Assembly: GCA_902597095.1 (NCBI GenBank)
Contig: CACJWK010000023.1
Span: 1-39,252, forward strand
Length of the DNA: 39,252 nt
From: an uncultured Pseudohongiella sp.
GTDB taxonomy: Bacteria > Pseudomonadota > Gammaproteobacteria > Pseudomonadales > Pseudohongiellaceae
Direction of reading: 5' to 3'
The notes beneath the pieces are model-generated. The model saw only the letters and a program-made list of their open reading frames with translations. It did no database searches and was not told the origin of the DNA. Shown piece after piece: positions 7,251-16,126 of this stretch. A program made the translations under genes and the position numbers. Positions within the stretch are counted from its first letter, which is position 1. Every line of letters starts with the position of its first letter.

Positions 7251-8405
7251 ATGCTAAAAAAAGTGCTCAAAACCGCTGCAGCCGGCCTGGCGATACTGAC
7301 CTGTCTTGGACTCGCGGTCTATGTGGCCACGGGCCCCGAGAGACCTGGCCCTGAATCAGCCAGCGCCGCATGGCTGGAGTCCGGAGCCTACCGGGTCGGC
7401 CGCGCCGAACTGGTCTTCGTCGATGACACCCGGCCCACCGGAGAAAATCGGGGATTCCCCGCCAAACCACAGCGGACCTTGCCAACAACCCTGTGGTTTC
7501 CGAGAGAGCTCGAGGCCGCCCTGCCCCTGATCATTCACAGTCACGGGATTGTCTCGAATAGAACAGAGATGGCCTATCTGGCAGAATCCCTGGCCAGCCA
7601 TGGCTACCTGGTCGCAGCCACAGACTACCCCCTGACGTCCGGTTCAACAGCCGGTGGCGCTTACGCCCCAGATGTGGTGAACCAACCCGCGGACATCAGT
7701 TTTCTCATCGATTCCCTCCTCGGAATGCGCGACGGGCAAAAGCCCTTCGGTGGCCAAATCGACGAATCGCGCATCGGTCTGAGCGGTTATTCCCTAGGCG
7801 GCCTGACCACCTATCTTGCCACCTATCATCCCACCTGGCGTGATTCTCGCATTGCTGCAGCGCTCGCAATTGCCGGCCCGTCAGCCATTTTTGCGCCACG
7901 TTTCTTTGAGACCACCGCCATACCTGTGCTGGCAATCGCCGGCACATCCGACGCGCTCATCGAACACAGCCGAAACGCAGCTGATCTGGGGACACGTGCC
8001 CGGAACCTCTCAGTCATTACCATTGAGGGCGGCACCCATCTTGGCTTCATCGGCCTTGCCGATCCTGCATTTCGGTTTATGGACAACCCAGACACCCTGG
8101 GATGCACCGCAGTGATGGCGGTTCTGGGCGAAAATCCGAATGCGCCATTCGAGACAATGGGAAGCCCCGCCGACGGCATCGACTCGGCGCGCGATCTGCC
8201 CGGGATCTGTGATTACGGCTATGGTGACGCCACACATCCCGGTCGGCAGCAAATGATCACGGAAATCGCCACACTCAGTTTCTTCGAATCGGTATTCAAT
8301 ACGGATCCGACTCGACGGGAGCAGGCCCAGCAGCAGCTGACGGAGCATATCGCTGCTGACTTTTCAGAAGCTTCTTTCGAACCGGCACAGACTCCCGGCT
8401 TGTGA
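7251..8405 (+). CDS. Exported alpha/beta hydrolase, PAF-acetylhydrolase/dienelactone-hydrolase-like
   Basis: This 384-residue protein has an N-terminal hydrophobic segment (about residues 8-24, AAAGLAILTCLGLAVYVAT) that acts as a signal peptide or anchor. The hydrolase domain shows an oxyanion region in IIHSHGIVSNRTE, the nucleophile elbow GYSLGG, a probable acid in AGTSDALI and a catalytic His in GGTHLGFI. This layout is that of PAF-acetylhydrolase-like and poly(ethylene terephthalate)/dienelactone hydrolase relatives, so an ester or lactone substrate outside the cytoplasm is likely. I chose ATG 7251 because GGAAGGAC sits just upstream; an in-frame TTG at 7227 is less likely. It is 50 bases after the sirtuin and ends one base before the convergent DUF255 gene. 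True substrate unknown. Confidence 0.8.
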   Translation: MLKKVLKTAAAGLAILTCLGLAVYVATGPERPGPESASAAWLESGAYRVGRAELVFVDDTRPTGENRGFPAKPQRTLPTTLWFPRELEAALPLIIHSHGIVSNRTEMAYLAESLASHGYLVAATDYPLTSGSTAGGAYAPDVVNQPADISFLIDSLLGMRDGQKPFGGQIDESRIGLSGYSLGGLTTYLATYHPTWRDSRIAAALAIAGPSAIFAPRFFETTAIPVLAIAGTSDALIEHSRNAADLGTRARNLSVITIEGGTHLGFIGLADPAFRFMDNPDTLGCTAVMAVLGENPNAPFETMGSPADGIDSARDLPGICDYGYGDATHPGRQQMITEIATLSFFESVFNTDPTRREQAQQQLTEHIAADFSEASFEPAQTPGL

Positions 8406-8406
8406 A

Positions 8407-10779
8407 TCACACAATCAGAGTCAGCGTTTCCGGAAGCAGACACTGGCTGTCATCACAAAGCTGCAGCACGACAGTCAGACTGATCCGCAACGGCGCCGCG
8501 CTGCTGCATCGAACGCGACGCGCCCGTAGCTTCACGCGCAGCGAATCTCGATAAATCTCAACAGCCCCTGAAGGCGCCGCCACACAGTCTGTGGCTTTAG
8601 GAAAGGACGAGCACTGGGTTTCCCAGTCAGATTCCTCATTCAAGGAAACCGCCAGAGGCACAAAAGCGCCGGTTGCTTGCTCACCTTGTGTCAGAGGCGC
8701 GGTAAGATGCCAGGGATTCAGAATACTGAAATCCACATCGATCTGTACCTCATCCTGGTTATCCTCCTGCTGAGCCCGACCGGGTTCCGCCCTTGCTGTG
8801 ATTTCTTTGCGTGCGAACACTCTGACTCGACCGCCTCCGGCGTATTGCAGCGATCCACGCGCCCCCTCGACACTGCCAGAAATCAACCTCATCAGGGAGC
8901 ACTGACTGATCGGGTTTTCGTTGATTACCGCAGCCAGACTTGCCAGCGCTTTGTCAAAAATCGCCCTGACGGGCATCTTCACGAACCGCTCCGGAACCCG
9001 GGCCAGCCTTAATTCAATGGCCTGCAGGCTTTCAAGCATCACCGCGACTGGCGACAGCGTCGCGCCATCCGAGGCATTGCTCGATCTGACCAGCTTAGGA
9101 CCCGCCTGCTCGCGAGGCGCAAGACAGAATCTTTGCTCATTGGCGTCCCAGAATTCTTCAATCACCCGAGCCGTCAACGCACAGGCCTTACTGAGGTAGT
9201 CCGGTTTGTCGGTAACGTCATACAGGCAGATCAGCGCCTCTATCAGACAGCTGTAGTCCTCGAGCTGCCCCGTAATCGACACCACACCATGCAAAGAAAT
9301 GCGTTTCAGTTCACCTCCGGCCTGCAGATTGTCGTCCAACATTCGCTGTACCGCTGTCTCGGCTGAAGTGAGCCAGCCAGCCGCTTCGGTAAACGGCAGA
9401 GTCTGGCTCGCCCAGACCAAAGTCGTGGCCATTTGAGCACACCAGCTGACAATCAGTTTATCGTCCCGCAGCGGATGCTCGCGCTGCTCACGTACCTGGT
9501 AAAGCTGCATCAGCACGGCATCCAGATCGCGATAGAAATCCGGTCCGTATTCTCGAGCAGACACCGATAAGGAGCGGGATAAATGCAGAATATTGGCGCC
9601 CTCAAAATTCCCTCCCGGACTGACGCCGAACAGGTTCTGAGCCAATTCCGCCTGGGCCGGAGACAGGCATTTATCCAGTTCGCTCTGGCTCCAGGTAAAA
9701 AAAGTCCCTTCCTCTCCCTCACTGTCGGCATCAGTGGCTGAGTAATAGCCACCCTGCTCAATCTGCATGTCCCGCAAGACGTAATTGCAGGTCTGCCGGG
9801 CAACACGGGCGAAAAAATCCTGCCCGGTCAGTTGATAGGTCTGCAAATAAACCATTCCTAGCTGAGCCTGGTTGTAGAGCATTTTTTCAAAATGGGGAGT
9901 CAGCCATTCCTCGTCTACACTGTAGCGATGAAAGCCGCCGCCGACCTGATCGTAAATGCCGCCCCGACCCATGCCCTCCAGAGCCCGCTCGACAAAGCCC
10001 AGCGCCGCGCCGTCATCCCGGCGCACGACCTGATCCAACAAAAAGAGCAGAATGGGTTCCTGCGGAAATTTCGGCGCACCGGCCAGCCCCCCCAGACTGC
10101 GATCCTCGCGCTGCAGGAGGGCTTTTACCGCATTGTCCACGATGTCTTGCCGGAGGGTCTCCAGCGGTTTACGCTCACACAGTATTTTATTGATGGCCTG
10201 ATAGAGACTGTGGGCATTCCTTTCCAGTTTGGCCCGCTGGTTGTGCCAGGCACCGCCGATCTGCCCGAGCACCTGCATGAAGGAAGGTGCTGGGAAATAT
10301 GTAGCCCCGTAAAATGGCCTGCCGTCCGGCAGTAGAAAATTCGACATGGGCCATCCTCCGTGCCCGGAGACCAGTTGCACCCCAGTCATGTAGATTTCAT
10401 CAAGATCAGGAAATTGCTCCCGATCCATCTTGATGCTGATGAAATGCTGATTGAGCAGCTTGGCAACTTCCACATTGTCGAAGCTTTCAACCTCCATCAC
10501 ATGACACCAGTGACAGGTTGAATAACCGATAGACAGAAAAATCGGCTTGTCCTCTGTCTTAGCAGCAGCGAAGGCTTCATCACCCCAGGGGTACCAGTTA
10601 ACCGGATTATGCGCGTGCTGCAACAGATAGGGAGAGTCTTCTTCAATCAGCCGATTGATGAATATCGCCCGACCTTCGGCATCAAGATGCTCTGTCCGTT
10701 TGTCATAGGTGCCCTCCCTCTGCGCTTCCTGCTCACGCAGACGGGTTTCCAGAGTCGCCGTGTTGTCCGCCGTATTCAT
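8407..10779 (-). CDS. DUF255 thioredoxin-fold protein (SPATA20/YyaL family) with C-terminal DsbD-alpha-like domain
   Basis: This is a 790-residue protein. After a charged N-terminus, the DUF255 block starts near residue 43 ([20 protein letters not shown]) and contains a thioredoxin-like CHWC (Cys89, Cys92) followed by the family signature VMEVESF and [14 protein letters not shown] long helical region (about 210-640), with [20 protein letters not shown] and [11 protein letters not shown], is the glycosidase-like alpha/alpha barrel of the family. The last 110 residues or so are extra: a beta-rich stretch with WHLTAPL and a final [12 protein letters not shown] (Cys775, Cys780) resembling the N-terminal domain of DsbD. 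No signal peptide is visible. The biochemical role of the family is unknown; a redox-linked function is inferred from the cysteines. Confidence 0.85.
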   Translation of the reverse strand: MNTADNTATLETRLREQEAQREGTYDKRTEHLDAEGRAIFINRLIEEDSPYLLQHAHNPVNWYPWGDEAFAAAKTEDKPIFLSIGYSTCHWCHVMEVESFDNVEVAKLLNQHFISIKMDREQFPDLDEIYMTGVQLVSGHGGWPMSNFLLPDGRPFYGATYFPAPSFMQVLGQIGGAWHNQRAKLERNAHSLYQAINKILCERKPLETLRQDIVDNAVKALLQREDRSLGGLAGAPKFPQEPILLFLLDQVVRRDDGAALGFVERALEGMGRGGIYDQVGGGFHRYSVDEEWLTPHFEKMLYNQAQLGMVYLQTYQLTGQDFFARVARQTCNYVLRDMQIEQGGYYSATDADSEGEEGTFFTWSQSELDKCLSPAQAELAQNLFGVSPGGNFEGANILHLSRSLSVSAREYGPDFYRDLDAVLMQLYQVREQREHPLRDDKLIVSWCAQMATTLVWASQTLPFTEAAGWLTSAETAVQRMLDDNLQAGGELKRISLHGVVSITGQLEDYSCLIEALICLYDVTDKPDYLSKACALTARVIEEFWDANEQRFCLAPREQAGPKLVRSSNASDGATLSPVAVMLESLQAIELRLARVPERFVKMPVRAIFDKALASLAAVINENPISQCSLMRLISGSVEGARGSLQYAGGGRVRVFARKEITARAEPGRAQQEDNQDEVQIDVDFSILNPWHLTAPLTQGEQATGAFVPLAVSLNEESDWETQCSSFPKATDCVAAPSGAVEIYRDSLRVKLRARRVRCSSAAPLRISLTVVLQLCDDSQCLLPETLTLIV

Positions 10780-10791
10780 GGCTGTGGTTCC

Positions 10792-11184
10792 TCAACCATC
10801 GATAAGGACTGCAAGCTGCGCCGGGGCGTAGGGACGACCTGCGTCGTTCACTGCGGTGCAGGTGATCTTGGCTCTGAGTATCGCAGGCGCATCTCGGTCA
10901 AGCAGGATCGAATGCTCAAACACAGGCCGGACCGGAGTCGGTCGCACCGCTTTCACAGTGACCTGAAACTCATCGCCGGCTTGGAGCGATTTGCGGTAAT
11001 CCAGTTCGGCCCGCACCACCACAATGAAGACGCCCTGGCGGGTCATCTCGGCGAAGCTCAAACCCCGGCTCAACAGATACTCATGTCGCGCATGCTCGAG
11101 ATAATGCTGGTAGATCGCGTTGTTCACGATGCCCTGCATATCACATTCGTAATCTCTTACTTTCAGGTTCAGGCTAAAAGACAT
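10792..11184 (-). CDS. Acyl-CoA thioesterase, hot-dog 4HBT (YbgC/FadM-like)
   Basis: This is a hot-dog-fold thioesterase of about 130 residues that would hydrolyse acyl-CoA in the cytoplasm. The N-terminal signature RDYECDMQGIVNNAIYQHYL is the 4HBT motif, with the catalytic Asp followed by G-x-V-N-N and a Tyr, then the EHARHEYL helix. The strand FIVVVRAELDYRKSLQAGD and the segment FEHSILL complete the fold. ATG 11184 starts the protein as homologs do (MSFSLNLKVRDY); a GTG at 11202 would add six residues. It is 12 bases upstream of the DUF255 gene on the same strand and probably co-transcribed, though I see no functional link. Confidence 0.85.
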   Translation of the reverse strand: MSFSLNLKVRDYECDMQGIVNNAIYQHYLEHARHEYLLSRGLSFAEMTRQGVFIVVVRAELDYRKSLQAGDEFQVTVKAVRPTPVRPVFEHSILLDRDAPAILRAKITCTAVNDAGRPYAPAQLAVLIDG

Positions 11185-11495
11185 GGCGACGTGGCGACTC
11201 ACTGATCATGACCGTCCTAGGCTAGCCTATTTCGGTCCGCCCCGATAGCCACGCTTGGGATGCGGCACAGACCATCACGCTGACGAAGCACTCTCTCCGT
11301 GATAGTTGCCGAAAGACAAACAAAGCGGATCACCCATGGGTTACCAGAGGTCATGCTGACAAAAGCCACCTTCCAGGAGCTTGCAGTAGCCTGCGCCTGG
11401 TCCGCGCCTGCGACAGACCCGGAGTCCAATGGATAAACCGACGCGATTGATGCAGAATCGGGGATCACTTACGGTCACGCTAAAGAAGCAACCTC
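11185..11495. other. Intergenic stretch without a recognisable gene
   Basis: About 310 bases separate the thioesterase start from the truncated methyltransferase. An 83-codon frame on the minus strand (11468-11217) has no motif, ribosome site or family resemblance that I can see, so I do not call it. No terminator or repeat was found. Confidence 0.5.
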
Positions 11496-11666
11496 ATGAA
11501 TCCAACTCGCTGTCTGCTCAGCACTTTGGCGCTCGCTGCTGTTTGCTTGGGCACTCAAGCAAACGCTGACCACCATGAGGAAGCGGATGCCATGACACTT
11601 CAGAGTCTTGCCACCGGCGACCACCGCAGCGACGACAACATCGCCCGCAATGCCTGGCGCCAACCG
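11496..11666 (+). pseudogene. N-terminal stump of an exported SAM-dependent methyltransferase
   Basis: From ATG 11496 the frame gives a clean signal peptide (about residues 1-24, hydrophobic core then QANADHH). It then gives the segment LATGDHRSDDNIARNAWRQP, which matches the start of a family of exported class I methyltransferase-like proteins (pattern G-x-H-R-S-x-x-N-x-A-R-D-x-x-R-x-P). In that family a Rossmann fold with a GGGW/GGGY SAM loop follows. Here the resemblance stops at residue 57 and the frame closes at 11735 with unrelated residues, so the whole catalytic domain is missing. The break abuts the truncated end of the opposing propeller gene. Confidence 0.6.
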
Positions 11667-11673
11667 CCACACA

Positions 11674-11988
11674 CCCCGCCAGTGAATCTGATTCCAGAGC
11701 TATCACTTCAAGCGTATTGGACTGCCTGCTGGTGACAAAAGCCGTTCTGCTGACGCTGTCTATGGAAATTGCCTGTGGAATCCCCGGGATGGGCACTTCC
11801 GCGCGCTTGCGGATTCCATTGTGGACATCGAATACGGAAACGGAGTGCGAATCAGGATTTACCGCAAGTAACTCAGCCGTGGCATCCGACAATGCCAGAG
11901 AACCACTTTGTGCCAGAGCAACGCCGCGGTGCAGAAACAGCACTGCCAATATCAACGATGCTCGGGCAGAGAATCCGAGCAACGCCAT
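11674..11988 (-). pseudogene. N-terminal stump of an exported YVTN/NHL-type beta-propeller protein
   Basis: ATG 11988 follows a good AAGGA ribosome site and starts a signal peptide (MALLGFSARASLILAVLF, cleavage near ALAQ). Residues 40-105 look like the first blade or two of a YVTN-type propeller: LLAVNPDSHSVSVFDV, IPGIPQAISIDSVSRTAFVT, SNTLEVIALESDSLAG. Such proteins normally carry six or seven blades. At residue 105 the resemblance ends and the frame continues into Cys/Arg-rich sequence that is merely the antisense of the methyltransferase stump, closing at 11518. The signal peptide, ribosome site and blade pattern are intact, which suggests recent truncation. Confidence 0.6.
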
Positions 11989-12376
11989 GAAATTCCTTAA
12001 CTGACTATCAGATAACTCGAACAACAACTTTACCGCTTAATTCTGTTGAAAGAGACATATTTTCTCTTTTCCATTCTAGAGCATAAGCGCGAAACTAATA
12101 AGACACGGCTGCGAGTGAACCGGGGTTTTCACCTCACGAATTTGAATGAAGCGGGGTTATCCCTTTCGTGCGGTCAGCCCACAGAGTAGCGCTTCAAGCA
12201 ATCTGCCAGCATCTTGGCCGTGCAAGGCGTCCGATCTCCAGCGAACCTCGCCAGCCCCAGCGGAAATTGGTTATGATACCTGATATGCGCCAGTCAGACT
12301 CTTTCTGACGGAACGCAAACATCGCTGAATGACGACATCCATAATTACGCGGGGAAGCTGCAGGGGGCAATGCGCC
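11989..12376. other. Intergenic region between the truncated propeller gene and the DsbA-fold isomerase
   Basis: I see no gene, RNA or convincing hairpin in these 388 bases. They hold the ribosome site of the propeller stump next to 11988 and presumably the promoters of both flanking genes. No promoter hexamer pair with good spacing stood out. Confidence 0.5.
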
Positions 12377-12988
12377 ATGAGCCTAGATATTGAATTCCAT
12401 TATGATTTCGGGAGCCCGAACACCTATTTCTGTCACCGCCTGATTCCAGGTATCGAAGAACGCACGGGCGCAAAAATCACTTATTGCCCGGTGCTGCTGG
12501 GCGGCATTTTCAAGGCCACCAACAATCGCCCGCCCATGGAGCAGTTCGCCGAAGTCAAAAACAAGAAAGAATATCAGGCGCTGGAAATGAAGCGCTTCAT
12601 CGCGCGCCATCAGTTCTCAGACTACCGGTTCAATCCGCACTTTCCGGTCAATACCATTCATCTGATGCGAGGCGCCGTATTTGCCAGCCATCAGGACTAC
12701 TACACGCGCTATATTGAGGCTATGTACCAGGGTATGTGGGAACAGGGCAAAAACATGGCGGACCCGGAAGTGATAGCCGAAACCTTGCGCGAGCATGGCC
12801 TGCCCGCCGATGACATTGTTGCGGCGGTGCAAGACCCTGAGATCAAACAGGAGCTCATAGGTAGTACCAGCCGCTCGGTAGAGCGTGGCGCCTTCGGCTC
12901 ACCGACTTTTTTTGTCGGGGATGAGATGTTTTTTGGCAAAGACCGGCTACTTGAACTCGAGGCGGAAATCGTCAGCCAGATGCGCTAG
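12377..12988 (+). CDS. 2-hydroxychromene-2-carboxylate isomerase family protein (DsbA fold, kappa-GST-like)
   Basis: This 203-residue protein belongs to the DsbA-fold family that includes 2-hydroxychromene-2-carboxylate isomerase and kappa-class glutathione transferases. The N-terminus IEFHYDFGSPNTYFCHRLIP carries the family's D-F-x-S-P-x-x-Y signature, where the Ser contacts glutathione. The segment TNNRPPMEQFAEVKNKKEY is the substrate-side loop, and GAFGSPTFFVGDEMFFGKDR is the cis-Pro and C-terminal family signature. ATG 12377 gives the normal N-terminus and length; an in-frame ATG at 12329 would add 16 residues. The isomerase is known from naphthalene degradation, but most chromosomal homologs have unknown substrates. 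No aromatic-degradation genes are adjacent, so the specific reaction is not implied. Confidence 0.85.
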   Translation: MSLDIEFHYDFGSPNTYFCHRLIPGIEERTGAKITYCPVLLGGIFKATNNRPPMEQFAEVKNKKEYQALEMKRFIARHQFSDYRFNPHFPVNTIHLMRGAVFASHQDYYTRYIEAMYQGMWEQGKNMADPEVIAETLREHGLPADDIVAAVQDPEIKQELIGSTSRSVERGAFGSPTFFVGDEMFFGKDRLLELEAEIVSQMR

Positions 12989-12993
12989 ACGAC

Positions 12994-13587
12994 TTACTCT
13001 GCCCGATCGAAGTACCTAACCAGTTCAATTGGCTCGCGAAATGAATCCGGCTGGATTGTCATTTCAATGCGCAGTCGATTGCCGCCAGACTCAAGAGTAT
13101 AGGTTTCAATGGTAAACCCGCCGTCTCTTGGTCGCCCTTCCACCACCAGTGAATTGCCCTCGAACAGGCCCGAGGAAAAGTCGGTACCGCCTTCACTGTA
13201 GAAACCGGTTGCCGACGCGCGACGGCGACGGCCGTCTGCATGAAATATCCGCTGGAAATCGTCTGCATAGGTGAAGCGAAGCTCAGGTTCATCCACCTCA
13301 ATTGTCAGGACATCATCATAAGAGATGCGGTCATAAAGCTCATGCTCCGGCGGACCGCCACGGTAAAAATCTTCCTGACGATTAAAGAACCCGCGCCTGC
13401 CCTTGCCGCCACCTGCTTCAATTGCCTCTTCCACCTGATCGTCTGTGTTGTTGCTCAGCTCATCGTTGATTACCCAATGGCCTGACAGAACTGTCCGTAT
13501 GTCCGGTGCCTGCGCTGAGGCAGGAGCTGCCGAAAAGGCAAGGAACAGGCTGGCGAACAGCACTTTCGATGGGCATTTTGTAGGCAT
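12994..13587 (-). CDS. Exported protein of unknown function
   Basis: The 197-residue product has a signal peptide (about residues 1-24, KVLFASLFLAFSAAPASAQA) and is therefore probably periplasmic. The mature part starts with an Asp/Glu-rich segment (NNTDDQVEEAIEAGGG). Alternating hydrophobic strands follow (VLTIEVDEPELRFTYADDFQ, IFHADGRRRRASATG, GGFTIETYTLES, NRLRIEMTI), suggesting a small beta-barrel or lipocalin-like fold. I recognise the pattern from uncharacterised exported proteins of marine gammaproteobacteria but know no function. ATG 13587 is chosen because it places the signal peptide at the N-terminus; an upstream start at 13641 would overlap the MFS gene by 20 bases and hide it. 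The MFS gene is 34 bases upstream on the same strand. Confidence 0.7.
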   Translation of the reverse strand: MPTKCPSKVLFASLFLAFSAAPASAQAPDIRTVLSGHWVINDELSNNTDDQVEEAIEAGGGKGRRGFFNRQEDFYRGGPPEHELYDRISYDDVLTIEVDEPELRFTYADDFQRIFHADGRRRRASATGFYSEGGTDFSSGLFEGNSLVVEGRPRDGGFTIETYTLESGGNRLRIEMTIQPDSFREPIELVRYFDRAE

Positions 13588-13621
13588 GACAACGCGGCAA
13601 AACAGGGTTAGATGCGTCCAT

Positions 13622-15043
13622 TCAATCCGCTTTGACGTCAAAGTTCAAGTCTGGGGTTTCAGCGCGCACCGTCTGTTTCGCAGGCAGCGCAAAGAAAATA
13701 CTGCAATCACCGACCAGACGCCGGGCTGCAAGAATCACCAGTACGAACAGCAACATGTAGTACACCGGAAAAGCGACCAGCGCTTCCAGGAAAATCTGCT
13801 CATTGAGCCCTTGCCCGTCGACTCCCGCATCCTGACGATGCCGCAGCGTTGCCACCAGGGCGGTGTAGAGCAGGCTTGCCGTCCCTAAACCGAGATTCAG
13901 CGCCAACCCCTTGAAGCTGAGTACGGTCGCACGTATCTGCGAGTCCGCCTCTCGGTTCAGATAATAGCTGGACTCAAACTGCACCATGCCCATCATGGCA
14001 AATGCTACGATGGCGAATAAAACACCAAAGTACGGTACGGCATAACTGATGCCGATCAGCCCTGCCGTGAGTACTGCAGACAAGAACAGGAAATTGAAAA
14101 AAGGAGAGCGCTTGCTGACCAGAATCCGTGAAATACGCGCGTTCAGGATGCCGATCAAAGACATCCCTGCACCGATAAACCCAAACCAGGAAACGGGAAT
14201 GTCGATCAGCCGGTAGTATTCGCTGGCCAAAACCACAAACTGGCGGGCCACAGAATCCAGCGCCAGGGCCGCCAGAATGACGAACAACACGAAGCGATGA
14301 TTCACCGTCCAGCTGGCAACGCGTGCAATCTGGCGGACGGGCTTCAAAAGAGAGCCCTTTGACGAAGCCTTGTACCGCGCCTTATCCGTTTCAAGGTCAT
14401 GAAAACCAAGCGCAGTAAGCAGCACCAGACAGGCGGTAACCAGTGTCAGCATCACCGGCAGCCGGACAATCACGGAGTCTTCAAGCGTCCAGCCTGTATT
14501 CAGCAAGGCCAGACAGCGGTTAACGACATACGGATCATAGGCAAAAGCGCCCAGAATCATCGTGGTGAAAAAGCCGATAGACACGACCCATGTCGTCCAC
14601 TCCAGAACTTTAGGCCATTCATCCTCCCGCCCCAGAGATTTGAGCGAATCGTAGGCCAGCGCTTCGTCAGCACCGCTGGCAGCCGCTTCCGACAAACCGG
14701 AACAGATTCTGTTGAGCAGGAACACGAGAAACAGCAGCGGAGAAGCACCCAGTGGCACAAAGACAAGCAGCGCCATCTCCAGCACCATGAGCAGTGCGGC
14801 AAATACCAGCAGTCGCTTGTGACCGATGATATCGGCCAGTGCTCCTGATGGCACTTCAGCCACCACGATACTCAGCGCCCAAACCAGATTAAGCAGCGCG
14901 AACTGCTCCAGGGTCAAGCCATAATCGAGAAACAGCACTGTGAATACCGGATAGTAGAAACGGGCTGTATAGAACAGGCGAAAAACTATGAACCGCCGTA
15001 CGTTCCCCTTAAGCCGTACAGTGCTGTCTGAATCCAGGTTCAT
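13622..15043 (-). CDS. Major facilitator superfamily transporter
   Basis: This 473-residue inner-membrane protein has about 12 predicted helices. The first helix pair and loop (LFLDYGLTLEQFALLNLVWA, then EVPSGALADIIGHKRLLV) match the MFS plan; the G-x-L-A-D-x-x-G-x-K/R-x motif A between helices 2 and 3 is clear. A central cytoplasmic loop lies near residues 215-235 (DLETDKARYKASSKGSLLKP). The helix-4 segment NRICSGLSEAAASGADEALA resembles MFS members annotated as drug or sugar transporters, but I cannot assign a substrate. It is 32 bases downstream of the haloalkane dehalogenase on the same strand, so it may carry the dehalogenase's substrate or product. That link is positional only. Confidence 0.85.
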   Translation of the reverse strand: MNLDSDSTVRLKGNVRRFIVFRLFYTARFYYPVFTVLFLDYGLTLEQFALLNLVWALSIVVAEVPSGALADIIGHKRLLVFAALLMVLEMALLVFVPLGASPLLFLVFLLNRICSGLSEAAASGADEALAYDSLKSLGREDEWPKVLEWTTWVVSIGFFTTMILGAFAYDPYVVNRCLALLNTGWTLEDSVIVRLPVMLTLVTACLVLLTALGFHDLETDKARYKASSKGSLLKPVRQIARVASWTVNHRFVLFVILAALALDSVARQFVVLASEYYRLIDIPVSWFGFIGAGMSLIGILNARISRILVSKRSPFFNFLFLSAVLTAGLIGISYAVPYFGVLFAIVAFAMMGMVQFESSYYLNREADSQIRATVLSFKGLALNLGLGTASLLYTALVATLRHRQDAGVDGQGLNEQIFLEALVAFPVYYMLLFVLVILAARRLVGDCSIFFALPAKQTVRAETPDLNFDVKAD

Positions 15044-15075
15044 CGGCCGAGGTAATCACACCAATCGCAATACCG

Positions 15076-15957
15076 TCACTTGATATTCCGGCGACGCCAA
15101 TCAGCAATCGCCCTGCCGATTTCATCGGGTGAATCCTCCTGCAGAAAGTGATTTCCCGTAACGGTGACTTCTTCCTGATTCGGCCAGCTTCGACAAAACT
15201 CTCGCTGCGGGCCGATCAGGATCGCCCCGGGATCAGCGTTAACGAACAATTTGGGGACCTGCGACTCAACCAGCCAGTCCGCATAATCGCTGACAATCGA
15301 ATGCACCACGGCCGGCTCACCTTCAATCGGAATTTGTCTGGGCCAGGTGAGAGTGGGCCTTCGCCCCTCGCCTCGCTCGGCGAAAGGCCGGCGATAGACC
15401 CCCATTTCCTCATCATTAAGACTTCTTAAAATAGAGCCGGGTAGCACTCTTTCGACAAACACGTTCTTTTCCAGTATCATCTCTTCACCGGCAGGAGACC
15501 GGAGTCCCTGAAAAACCCCGCGCGCGGCCTCAGGCCATTCTTCCCAGGTGACCGGCCGGACAATACCTTCCATGTAAGCAATACCTGCAACCGCATCACG
15601 GTGCCGATTCGACCAGTCAAAACCGAGCGCCGAACCCCAGTCATGAATGACCCAGGTTACATTCTGGCTGACGCCCAATGCTTCAAGCGCAGCATCAAGA
15701 TAATGTCTGTGCTCCTCAAAGGTATAACGATCCGGACCGGGCGCGTCCAGTTTGTCTGAATCACCCATGCCAATCAGATCAATTGCAATGCAGCGACCCT
15801 GACCCTGCAAATGTGGCATCACATTGCGCCACAGGTAAGAGGAAGTGGGATTGCCATGCTGAAAAACAATCGGGTCACCCCCACCCATTTCCACGTAAGC
15901 CATGGTTTTGCCATGCACTGAGATGTATTTTTTCGGCCACTGCCGGTCCTGATTCAT
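15076..15957 (-). CDS. dhaA: Haloalkane dehalogenase (subfamily II, DhaA/LinB-like)
   Basis: This 293-residue alpha/beta hydrolase would replace the halogen of haloalkanes with hydroxyl. The catalytic pentad of subfamily II can be read off: nucleophile Asp106 in [11 protein letters not shown], catalytic acid Glu130 in YMEGIVRP, base His270 in [10 protein letters not shown], and halide-binding Asn36 ([10 protein letters not shown]) and Trp107. The cap region with [12 protein letters not shown] and the [12 protein letters not shown] helix also fits DhaA/LinB/DmmA. ATG 15957 follows an AGAGG ribosome site. It is co-oriented with the MFS gene downstream and divergent from the acyl-CoA ligase. Marine bacteria often carry such enzymes with unknown natural substrates. 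Confidence 0.92.
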   Translation of the reverse strand: MNQDRQWPKKYISVHGKTMAYVEMGGGDPIVFQHGNPTSSYLWRNVMPHLQGQGRCIAIDLIGMGDSDKLDAPGPDRYTFEEHRHYLDAALEALGVSQNVTWVIHDWGSALGFDWSNRHRDAVAGIAYMEGIVRPVTWEEWPEAARGVFQGLRSPAGEEMILEKNVFVERVLPGSILRSLNDEEMGVYRRPFAERGEGRRPTLTWPRQIPIEGEPAVVHSIVSDYADWLVESQVPKLFVNADPGAILIGPQREFCRSWPNQEEVTVTGNHFLQEDSPDEIGRAIADWRRRNIK

Positions 15958-16126
15958 AGGTAGCCTCTGCTAAACAATGATTTGACAGACAGTAAAACTA
16001 ACGCGTTTGACGAGAAAAGAATACCGGACAAGACTGATCCCACGAATTGAATCCCCCACCGTTCTTCATATATTCTGCGATTTCGCGCTGCAGCGCATCA
16101 GAATAATACGGATGGGAGAAAACCGA

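Noticed and set aside
11217..11468. An 83-codon frame on the minus strand upstream of the thioesterase
   Set aside because: No ribosome site, signal peptide, domain pattern or plausible composition was seen.
16086..16097. Perfect 12-bp palindrome GCGCTGCAGCGC upstream of the acyl-CoA ligase
   Set aside because: Short GC-rich palindromes are expected by chance in this composition, and it sits alone without promoter elements at a regulatory distance.
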